This document shows positions 1 through 5,526 of a stretch of DNA of 8,398 bases, in pieces. The first letter of the stretch is position 1. Each line of letters begins with the position of its first letter. This DNA comes from Actinomycetes bacterium (GTDB taxonomy: Bacteria > Actinomycetota > Actinomycetes > Actinomycetales > Microbacteriaceae). The stretch is from positions 1 through 8,398 of the forward strand of contig JAEWDJ010000338.1 of NCBI GenBank assembly GCA_023390155.1, in the 5' to 3' direction. The notes below the pieces were generated by a model. That model saw nothing but the letters and a program-made list of their open reading frames with translations, did no database searches and had not been told where the DNA came from. A program made the position numbers and the translations under genes.

Positions 1-224
1 GCGGACGCATCCGACCACGCTGTCGGCACACCCGCGTACTTCTCCCGGAACGCATCCGCCGCCGCCCCGCTCCACGCGTCATCGACGTTCACCCGGGCGA
101 GCGCGTCCGCGACCTGGCCGGCCTCGACCGCCTTCTGACGCCAGTCCGCCGCCGCCTCCCGCGCCGCGCCGACCGACCCGGGGATCAACGCGACCGGGTC
201 ACGGGTCTGCCCGAGCGCGGTCAC
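1..224 (-). CDS. N-terminus of a putative type VII-secreted effector/toxin (WXG-containing), partial
   Basis: Reading the minus strand from a GTG at 224 gives 74 codons with no stop; the gene leaves the window at position 1. The visible part is a predicted helix-turn-helix hairpin: a DPVALIPGS segment (residues 9-17), an Ala/Glu-rich helix (about 18-46), the turn W51-S-G53 within DDAWSGAAADAF, and a second helix. The pattern 'D-P-x-x-L-I-P-G, helix, W-S-G-x-A-A-D-A-F' matches the N-terminal T7SS targeting domain that precedes variable C-terminal toxin domains in actinobacterial secreted effectors. The start overlaps the stop of the preceding EspC-like gene by GTGA, as expected for a co-translated effector and partner. 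The C-terminal activity and any immunity gene would lie left of position 1 and cannot be seen. A stand-alone WXG100 protein of about 100 residues is the main alternative. Confidence 0.65.
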   Translation of the reverse strand, partial: MTALGQTRDPVALIPGSVGAAREAAADWRQKAVEAGQVADALARVNVDDAWSGAAADAFREKYAGVPTAWSDAS

Positions 225-520
225 GAGTGCGGCATCCCGCCGCCGACCCGATCGGCGGCATCCTTGCCCGAACTGTCGGCCGCCTCGTAGACGTCCGCGG
301 TCTTCTCCAGTCGGGAGCAGACCTCGGACACATCAGCGCGGAGGTGGTCGAGACCCGACGACCAACACCCGACCACCCGGCCCGCGGCGTCGTCGACTGT
401 TCCGAGGCCCAGTCCTGACGCCTCTCGCAGTCGGCCGCGCGACACGGCGACGGCACCCGCGCGGGCCTCCCGCGCGGCCGCCCGGAGCACGTCCGGCTCC
501 ACCTGAAAGCGATGCGACAC
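221..520 (-). CDS. EspC/ESAT-6-like small T7SS-associated protein
   Basis: This 99-residue all-helical protein starts at GTG 520 (V-S-H-R-F-Q-V-E-P-D). It has the layout of the ESX-1 EspC-like family: an N-terminal 'V-x-P-D-x-L-R-A-A-A' opening (residues 7-16), a central turn with W53-S-S-G56, a long helix (57-80), and a C-terminal Y78-E-A-A-D82. That last element fits the YxxxD/E general secretion signal of mycobacterial type VII substrates, and the 'TADVYEAAD' ending is typical of the family. Its stop overlaps the start of the following effector-like gene by four bases, so the two products probably pair or are exported together. In-frame codons extend upstream to a GTG at 586, but that start lies close to the predicted transcription start and adds 22 His/Arg-rich residues unlike the family. 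The Shine-Dalgarno match is weak. The family is inferred from pattern, not a search; a WXG100 protein is the near alternative. Confidence 0.65.
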   Translation of the reverse strand: MSHRFQVEPDVLRAAAREARAGAVAVSRGRLREASGLGLGTVDDAAGRVVGCWSSGLDHLRADVSEVCSRLEKTADVYEAADSSGKDAADRVGGGMPHS

Positions 521-557
521 CGCGCCAGTCTCGGGGCCCGCCGAGCGCCGGTGCGGG

Positions 558-574
558 TGGTGTCGGCGACACCA
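558..574. promoter_or_regulatory. 17-bp palindrome, possible operator
   Basis: TGGTGTCG-G-CGACACCA is a perfect inverted repeat with 8-bp arms around one central base. It sits just downstream of the predicted start of transcription (near 582) and upstream of the GTG at 520. That is where a repressor would block the T7SS pair, or where a short hairpin would form in its 5' leader. The symmetry is seen directly; the function is inferred. Confidence 0.45.
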
Positions 575-588
575 GTGTTCGAGCACGG

Positions 589-618
589 ATTAAGCGGTGC
601 ACGGCCGCCGGATGGCAG
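589..618 (-). promoter_or_regulatory. Predicted promoter of the EspC-like/effector pair
   Basis: On the minus strand, a -35-like CTGCCA (613-618, 4/6 to TTGACA) and a -10-like CTTAAT (589-594, 4/6 to TATAAT) are separated by 18 bases. This is the only A/T-rich patch in the spacer and would give a transcript starting near 582, about 60 bases before the GTG at 520. It is a pattern match only. Confidence 0.4.
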
Positions 619-626
619 TGCGTCGA

Positions 627-639
627 CGCATCAGATGCG
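627..639. promoter_or_regulatory. 13-bp palindrome upstream of the T7SS promoter
   Basis: CGCATC-A-GATGCG has 6-bp arms around one base. It overlaps a second palindrome, GCGTCGACGC (620-629). Both lie between the predicted -35 (613-618) and the 20-bp tandem repeats. They could be regulator sites, but short palindromes do arise by chance in GC-rich DNA. Confidence 0.3.
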
Positions 640-641
640 AC

Positions 642-690
642 CGCGCCTCAGAGTGCCGGCGCGCGCCTCAGAGTGCCGGCACGTGCCTCA
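642..690 (-). repeat. 20-bp tandem repeat starting at the mprF stop codon
   Basis: Read on the minus strand, two full 20-bp units occupy 690-671 and 670-651, followed by a 9-base partial unit at 650-642. The units differ at only two positions, and each begins TGAGGC. The first unit's TGA is the stop codon of the MprF-like gene. The two differences are symmetric: the core GGCACGTGCC (678-687) becomes GGCGCGCGCC (658-667), so both cores remain perfect 10-bp palindromes. No T-rich tail follows, so this is not a classic terminator. Confidence 0.85.
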
Positions 691-3264
691 CCGGATCAAC
701 GTCCGCGCCAGCGCGATGTACTCCCGCGCATTCGCGTCCGGCAGGTACGCCTTGCCGAGCGCGTTCCCGATGGCCGGCAGGGCGACTGGGTCGGCGTAGG
801 CCATGTAGATGGTCTCGTAGGTGGGGTTGAACTTGCTCTTGAACTTGAAGAGCGACGCGAACCCGTATGCCGGCTCGAGGGTGCGGGCGAGGAAGCCGAG
901 GAGGCGGTCCATCGTGTCGGGCTCGTCCGGCTCCTCGCCGTCCGGGAGGGGCTTGCTCGCGAGCGGGGCGCCGGAGAGGCTGAGCACCGCCACGCCCTCC
1001 TCCTGCATGCGCAGGGCGGCGGACGCGATGATGAACTCCATGATGCCGGGGATGCTGCCGTCGGCACGGCGCATGAAGTCGATCGTGTAGGCGACGACGC
1101 GGCCGTCGCGCCAGCTCGGCAGCCAGCTCGTCACGGCCTGGAGGCCGCCCGACGTGTCGAACGCGAGGTAGAGGCGCACGTCCGGGTCCTTCAGCTCCTC
1201 CATCCCGCCGAGCGTGAAGCCCATCTCGGGCAGCTCCTTCTCGGCCACCCACTGCTCGCTGATCGCCGCGATCTGGGTCTGCTGCAGCGGCGGGAGGTCG
1301 TCCCAGCTCGACCAGAGCGTGGTGATGCCCTCCTTGAGGCCGCGGTTGTGGGCCTGGCGCACCTTCTGCCACGGCTTGCCGGTCATGTCGAAGGTCTGCG
1401 GGTGCATCAGCGTCTCCTCGCCGACGGACACCGTCTGCCAGCCGAGGGAGTCGAACACCGGCAGGTACGCGCCGTGCACGCTGTAGAACACGGGCGTCCA
1501 GCCGTTGGCGTCGCAGAACCCGATGAACTCGATGATCGTGCGCTCGGCGCGGTCGGGATGGCACACCGGGTCGGAGAGCGTGATGGCGATGCCGTTGATC
1601 ACGCGATAGGCGACGGCTGCGTCGTTCTCCTCGCTGAACCAGTAGACGTTGCCGGGCCAGGTGCCCATGAAGCCGAGTGTGCCTCCTCCGCCGGCCTTCA
1701 GCAGCTCGCGGAAGTGGAGCTCGTCCCCGGCCGTGCGACCGGTGGAGGTCGCCCGGTAGAGCCGCAGCGTCGCGAGCACGAAGGTCAGCCAGAAGGCCGG
1801 GCCGACCCACTGGTAGAGCAGGATGACGATCGGCACCGTCGGCACGATCACCTGGCCGAGCACCGACTCGAAGCCCGACGGCACGAACCGGCGCAGCGTG
1901 GAGGCGAAGACGTCGCCGATCGTCGCGTCGGGCACGAACTCGACGAGGGAGGCCAGCCCGGCGATCAGGTAGGCGACGCCGAGCAGCACGAACGACGAGA
2001 CCACCAGGAGCGTGAACCGCACCACCGACTCCCGCGGCGCCCGGATCTGGAACTGCCGCCGCGTGGCGAGCAGCAGCACGATCGAGGCGAGCGGCACGAT
2101 GACGACCGCGAGCAGCCAGGCGAGCGCCTCGATCGCGGGGGCGAGGGTGTCGATGCTGTCGACGTCGATGCGGATGTCGCCGTCCGGCAGCGCGGTGAAG
2201 GGCAGCACGATCATCGCCGCGTTCACGACGATCCCGAGGATGAGCGCGAAGTGCCGCCCGCGTCGGAGGCCGATCGCGGTGACCAGCAGCAGCACGAGCG
2301 GCAGGAGGGTGAGGAGGAGCGGCCCGATGCCCTGCACCGAGACGAGCGCGAGCTCGAGGCGGCAGTTCGAGGTGTAGACCTGGTCGCACGCCTTCAGCAC
2401 GGCGGCGGTGTCGAGCTCCTGATGCTGGAAGAGCGTCGCGATGAACGAGAACGGGCCGAGGCCGCCGGGCGGAAGCAGGGCGACGAGGGGGCCGAGCGCG
2501 GTGATCGCGACGATCGCGGCGACGAGGTTGCGCGTCTCCCCGTGCGAGCTGCGCCGGATGCGCTGGATGCGTCCGCCGCGCAGGATGGCGCCGAGCGCCA
2601 GCCCGAGGAGCGCGGCGATGAGCCGGTAGACGTTGTTCTGGTCGCCGTTGTAGAGCACGAACGCGAGCACCGTCGCGAAGGTCAGCAGCCGGATGCGGCG
2701 CCGCCAGAGCGCGGTCGCGAAGGCGCTCGCGGTGACGAGCGCACCGACGATGCCGATCGTCGGGTCGAGGGTGAAGTCGAACTCGGTCGCCGAGGCCCAG
2801 AGCTCGCCGACGCTGGCCGCCGCCCACTGCCCGACCACGCCGATCGTGATGCCGAGCACGCCGGTGACCAGGAAGGCGATCGAGACCCGCAGCGTGCCGA
2901 GCAGGCGCTCCGCCACCGCCAGCAGGCTCAGCGAGAGCACCACGGCGACGACGAGCTGGAGGGCGTTCTCCGGCACGAGCAGGGCTGTCAGAGGCGTCCA
3001 CCAGAAGCCGCCCTGGATGGTCGTCGTGACGCCCGCCGCCCACACCAGCGCGGTCCCGCTGTCGGTGGCCGGACTCCACAGCGTCCCGGTCACGACGGAC
3101 GTGACGACGACGATCGCCGCCAGAGCGAGGCTCGCCGGCGCCACGCGCGCGAAGCGGCCGAGGGCCACCCAGAACGCGGGTGGCGGCTTGCGTGCACCAC
3201 CCGTCCGCGCGTTCGCCGGGTCGGCGTCCGCGCGTCGATCGCTCGAGGTGGGTGCGCTGCTCAT
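688..3264 (-). CDS. mprF: MprF-like phosphatidylglycerol aminoacyltransferase with rhomboid-like N-terminus
   Basis: This 858-residue membrane protein carries about 12 hydrophobic segments between residues 42 and 503, then a soluble cytoplasmic domain (about 515-850) of the LPG-synthase C-terminal type (DUF2156, GNAT-like fold). Landmarks include MGFTLGGMEELKDP (681-694), MEFIIASAALRMQEEG (742-757), LSLSGAPLAS (761-770) and FKFKSKFNPTYETIYMAY (806-823). The family moves an amino acid from aminoacyl-tRNA to a membrane lipid, lowering surface charge and sensitivity to cationic peptides; whether the donor is Lys-, Ala- or another tRNA cannot be told. Residues 82-228 resemble a rhomboid lacking the catalytic serine. 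Two cysteines (C293, C301) sit in a long loop. The start ATG at 3264 has GGAA six bases upstream; in-frame codons continue to a GTG at 3339, but those 25 residues are Arg/Pro-rich and lack an SD. It lies 115 bp after glyS. The symbol reflects family only. Confidence 0.8.
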   Translation of the reverse strand: MSSAPTSSDRRADADPANARTGGARKPPPAFWVALGRFARVAPASLALAAIVVVTSVVTGTLWSPATDSGTALVWAAGVTTTIQGGFWWTPLTALLVPENALQLVVAVVLSLSLLAVAERLLGTLRVSIAFLVTGVLGITIGVVGQWAAASVGELWASATEFDFTLDPTIGIVGALVTASAFATALWRRRIRLLTFATVLAFVLYNGDQNNVYRLIAALLGLALGAILRGGRIQRIRRSSHGETRNLVAAIVAITALGPLVALLPPGGLGPFSFIATLFQHQELDTAAVLKACDQVYTSNCRLELALVSVQGIGPLLLTLLPLVLLLVTAIGLRRGRHFALILGIVVNAAMIVLPFTALPDGDIRIDVDSIDTLAPAIEALAWLLAVVIVPLASIVLLLATRRQFQIRAPRESVVRFTLLVVSSFVLLGVAYLIAGLASLVEFVPDATIGDVFASTLRRFVPSGFESVLGQVIVPTVPIVILLYQWVGPAFWLTFVLATLRLYRATSTGRTAGDELHFRELLKAGGGGTLGFMGTWPGNVYWFSEENDAAVAYRVINGIAITLSDPVCHPDRAERTIIEFIGFCDANGWTPVFYSVHGAYLPVFDSLGWQTVSVGEETLMHPQTFDMTGKPWQKVRQAHNRGLKEGITTLWSSWDDLPPLQQTQIAAISEQWVAEKELPEMGFTLGGMEELKDPDVRLYLAFDTSGGLQAVTSWLPSWRDGRVVAYTIDFMRRADGSIPGIMEFIIASAALRMQEEGVAVLSLSGAPLASKPLPDGEEPDEPDTMDRLLGFLARTLEPAYGFASLFKFKSKFNPTYETIYMAYADPVALPAIGNALGKAYLPDANAREYIALARTLIR

Positions 3265-3313
3265 GCTCGGTTCCGGTCGTCTGACGGGGGCCCGTGCGGG
3301 ATCCCTGATGACG

Positions 3314-3319
3314 AGTATG
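3314..3319 (-). promoter_or_regulatory. Possible -10 element of the MprF-like gene
   Basis: CATACT (4/6 to TATAAT) on the minus strand lies about 50 bases before the ATG at 3264, inside the 115-bp gap after glyS. The hexamer 17 bases upstream (TAGGTG) is a poor -35, so transcription from glyS remains possible. Nothing else is evident in the gap (3265-3379): no T-tailed terminator and no small reading frame of note. Confidence 0.25.
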
Positions 3320-3379
3320 GCCTGAGCGGGGGCGCGCACCTACCCGCGGCGTGCGGCGGCGCGTGTCGCCGGGGCGCGC

Positions 3380-4768
3380 TCAGAACTCGCGGAGCCGCTC
3401 CGCGAGGTAGCGGTCGAGACCCTCGAGCGGGATGCGCTCCTGCTTCATCGTGTCGCGGTCGCGCACGGTCACGGCGTCGTCCTCGAGGGAGTCGAAGTCG
3501 ACAGTGACCGCGAGCGGCGTGCCGATCTCGTCCTGGCGGCGGTAGCGTCGGCCGATCGCGCCCGAGTCGTCGAAGTCGACGTTGCGGCGCTGCCGCAGGC
3601 GGTCGGCGAGCGAGCGCGCCAACGGCGACAGGGCCTCGTTGCGCGAGAGCGGGAGCACGGCGACCTTGACCGGCGCGAGCCGCGGGTCGAGGTGCAGCAC
3701 GGTGCGCTTGTCGGTGCCGCCCTTCGCGTTCGGCACCTCCTCCTCGTCGTACGCGTCGACCAGGAACGCCATCAGCGCGCGCGTCAGGCCGAAGGACGGC
3801 TCGATCACGAACGGCACGTAGCGCTCGTTCTTGTTCTGGTCGAAGTAGCTCAGGTCCTTGCCGGAGTTCTCGATGTGGGTCTTGAGGTCGTAGTCGGTGC
3901 GGTTCGCGACGCCCATGAGCTCGCCCCACTCGCTGCCCGCGAACTCGAACTTGTACTCGATGTCGATCGTGCGCTTCGAGTAGTGCGCCAGCTTGTCCTT
4001 CGGGTGCTCGAAGCGGCGGATGTTCGCCGGGTCGATGCCGAGGTCGACGAACCAGTCCCAGCAGAGGTCGATCCAGGTCTGGAACCACTCCTCGTCGGTG
4101 CCGGGCTCGACGAAGAACTCGATCTCCATCTGCTCGAACTCGCGGGTGCGGAAGATGAAGTTGCCGGGCGTGATCTCGTTGCGGAACGCCTTGCCGATCT
4201 GGCCGATGCCGAACGGCGGCTTCTTGCGCGCCGTCTGCAGCACGGCGGCGAAGTCGGTGAAGATGCCCTGCGCGGTCTCGGGGCGCATGTAGTGGAGGCC
4301 CGACTCGTCGTCGACGACGCCGAGGTAGGTCTTCATCAGGCCGGAGAACTGGCGGATCGGGGTCCACTGGCCGACCTTGTCGGGGTGGTCCGGGTCGGCG
4401 ATGTCGGCCAGGCCGTTCGCCGGCGGGTGGCCGTGCTCGGCCTCGTAGGCTTCGAAGAGGTGGTCGGCGCGGTAGCGCTTGTGGGTGATGAGCGACTCGG
4501 TCAGCGGGTCGCTGAAGACCTTGACGTGGCCGGAGGCCTCCCACACGGCGGTCGGGAGGATGATCGCCGAGTCGAGGCCGACCATGTCGCCACGGCCGCG
4601 CACGAAGCGGTTCCACCACTCGCGCTTGATGTTCTCCTTCAGCTCCACGCCGAGGGGGCCGTAGTCCCACGCCGAGCGCGTGCCGCCGTAGATCTCACCG
4701 GACGGGAAGACGAATCCGCGGTGCTGTGCCAGCGTGATGACGGAATCCAGTCTCGACGTAGCGGCCAT
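3380..4768 (-). CDS. glyS: Glycyl-tRNA synthetase, dimeric (alpha2) type
   Basis: This class II aminoacyl-tRNA synthetase charges tRNA-Gly with glycine in the cytoplasm. At 462 residues it is full length for the bacterial alpha2 form. Visible landmarks are the N-terminal YGPLGVELKENIKREWW (36-52), the glycine/ATP-site stretch MRPETAQGIF (161-170), motif 2 as FRNEITPGNFIFRTREFEQM (195-214), GSEWGELMGVANRTDYDL (278-295), and motif 3 as EPSFGLTRALMAFL (323-336, with the usual Gly and Arg). The C-terminal anticodon-binding domain follows (about 362-460), with GAIGRRYRRQDEIGTP (403-418). The ATG at 4768 has AGGGAG four bases upstream, a good ribosome site. The next gene downstream is the MprF-like transferase, which also uses aminoacyl-tRNA. 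Synthetases of this type are usually essential and single copy. Also called glyQS or glyRS in some annotations. Confidence 0.96.
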   Translation of the reverse strand: MAATSRLDSVITLAQHRGFVFPSGEIYGGTRSAWDYGPLGVELKENIKREWWNRFVRGRGDMVGLDSAIILPTAVWEASGHVKVFSDPLTESLITHKRYRADHLFEAYEAEHGHPPANGLADIADPDHPDKVGQWTPIRQFSGLMKTYLGVVDDESGLHYMRPETAQGIFTDFAAVLQTARKKPPFGIGQIGKAFRNEITPGNFIFRTREFEQMEIEFFVEPGTDEEWFQTWIDLCWDWFVDLGIDPANIRRFEHPKDKLAHYSKRTIDIEYKFEFAGSEWGELMGVANRTDYDLKTHIENSGKDLSYFDQNKNERYVPFVIEPSFGLTRALMAFLVDAYDEEEVPNAKGGTDKRTVLHLDPRLAPVKVAVLPLSRNEALSPLARSLADRLRQRRNVDFDDSGAIGRRYRRQDEIGTPLAVTVDFDSLEDDAVTVRDRDTMKQERIPLEGLDRYLAERLREF

Positions 4769-4816
4769 GGTGCTCCCTGTGGGGTCGGTGCGGAGTGGGT
4801 GGAGAAGTCCGCAACC

Positions 4817-4822
4817 ATCCTA
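4817..4822 (-). promoter_or_regulatory. Possible -10 element of glyS
   Basis: TAGGAT on the minus strand fits TANNNT and lies about 48 bases before the glyS ATG. No convincing -35 is seen 17-18 bases upstream. The hexamer is also the right arm of a short inverted repeat, ATCCT-AACG-AGGAT (4817-4830). Confidence 0.35.
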
Positions 4823-4837
4823 ACGAGGATGCGCCGT

Positions 4838-4854
4838 CGCCCGTGCCGCGGGCG
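4838..4854 (-). terminator. GC-rich hairpin after the GNAT gene, possible weak terminator
   Basis: CGCCCG-TGCCG-CGGGCG is a 6-bp stem with a 5-base loop, about 20 bases past the GNAT stop codon and before the putative glyS -10. There is no T-tract, so if it terminates transcription it is not by the classic intrinsic mechanism. Confidence 0.25.
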
Positions 4855-4873
4855 GGAGCCCGTCAGCGCACGA

Positions 4874-5500
4874 TCAGCGCGAGCGCCACTCCTGCTCGAG
4901 GATGGCGTACACCGCCGTGTCGGCCCACTCGCCCTTGGCGATCTCCGTCTCGCGCAGGAGGGCCTCCTGCTGCATGCCGAGGATCCCGCAGAGCCGTGCC
5001 GACGCCTCGTTGCGGGCGTCCAGCTGGGCGAACACGCGGTGGCCGCCGAGGGTCTCGAAGCAGAGCTCGAGCAGGCGCGTCGTGGCCTCGGTGGCGTAGC
5101 CGCGGCCGTGGACGGCCGGGTGGAAGACCCAGCCCATCTCGAACTTGCCCCACTCCGCCTTCTTGAGGAACAGGCTCACGTGCCCGATCACGCGGCTGTG
5201 ACCGCCCTCGGGGTCGGGCAGCTCGACGGCGTACACGATGCCGTCGCCGTCCTGCGCCAGGCGACTCATCGCGATGCGCTTGCGGAGGTGCTCGGCCGAC
5301 TCGTCGTGGTCGTGCACCTCCCAGTAGAGGTAGCGCGCCACGTCCTTCAGGCGCTCGAACTCGTGCCCGTTCTCGAGGTCGCCGCTGTTGAGCGGGCGCA
5401 GGAGCAGGCGCTCGGTGCGCAGCTCCTCGGCGGCGTAGGGGAGTCCCGTCGCGCCGTGCGGCTCGACGGTCTGGCTGGGGGCTGCGGCTTCGTTGCTCAC
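4874..5500 (-). CDS. GNAT-family N-acetyltransferase (RimJ/RimL-like)
   Basis: This 208-residue protein has the Acetyltransf_3 (RimJ/RimL) pattern: RTERLLLRPL at 28-37 opens the fold, VIGHVSLFL (104-112) and KFEMGWVFHPAVHGRGYA (119-136) form the beta4-beta5 region, and HGRGYATEA is the acetyl-CoA pyrophosphate loop (motif A, Q/R-x-x-G-x-G/A). The helix LLELCFETLGGHRVFAQLDA and 'NEASARLCGILGM' (164-176) complete motif B. Such enzymes acetylate protein N-termini, small amines or antibiotics; the substrate cannot be read from the sequence. GTG at 5500 is preceded by a strong GGAGG four bases upstream. The gene starts 26 bases after the hemA stop on the same strand, so it is probably co-transcribed with hemA. 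The first 25 residues are a flexible, low-complexity lead-in. Confidence 0.85.
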   Translation of the reverse strand: MSNEAAAPSQTVEPHGATGLPYAAEELRTERLLLRPLNSGDLENGHEFERLKDVARYLYWEVHDHDESAEHLRKRIAMSRLAQDGDGIVYAVELPDPEGGHSRVIGHVSLFLKKAEWGKFEMGWVFHPAVHGRGYATEATTRLLELCFETLGGHRVFAQLDARNEASARLCGILGMQQEALLRETEIAKGEWADTAVYAILEQEWRSR

Positions 5501-5526
5501 GGGTCCTCCGGTCTGCGGGTCGGGGT

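Noticed and set aside
642..690. Tandem repeat as a CRISPR array or Rho-independent terminator
   Set aside because: The units are directly abutting with no spacers, only about two and a half copies exist, and no T-tract follows. Neither CRISPR nor a classic terminator fits.
3265..3339. Upstream extension of the MprF-like gene to GTG 3339
   Set aside because: The 25 extra residues are Arg/Pro-rich, no ribosome site precedes them, and the possible -10 at 3314-3319 lies inside. ATG 3264 has GGAA at good spacing.
673..3507. A 944-codon open frame on the plus strand opposite the MprF-like gene
   Set aside because: Its product is almost entirely Arg/Glu/Asp/His-rich low complexity with no domain pattern. 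The minus-strand frame has clear membrane segments and DUF2156 motifs. It is a shadow of GC-rich codon use.
3261..4670. Minus-strand 469-codon frame overlapping glyS in another frame
   Set aside because: Arg/Pro/Ala-rich translation; the true glyS frame carries all class II synthetase motifs.
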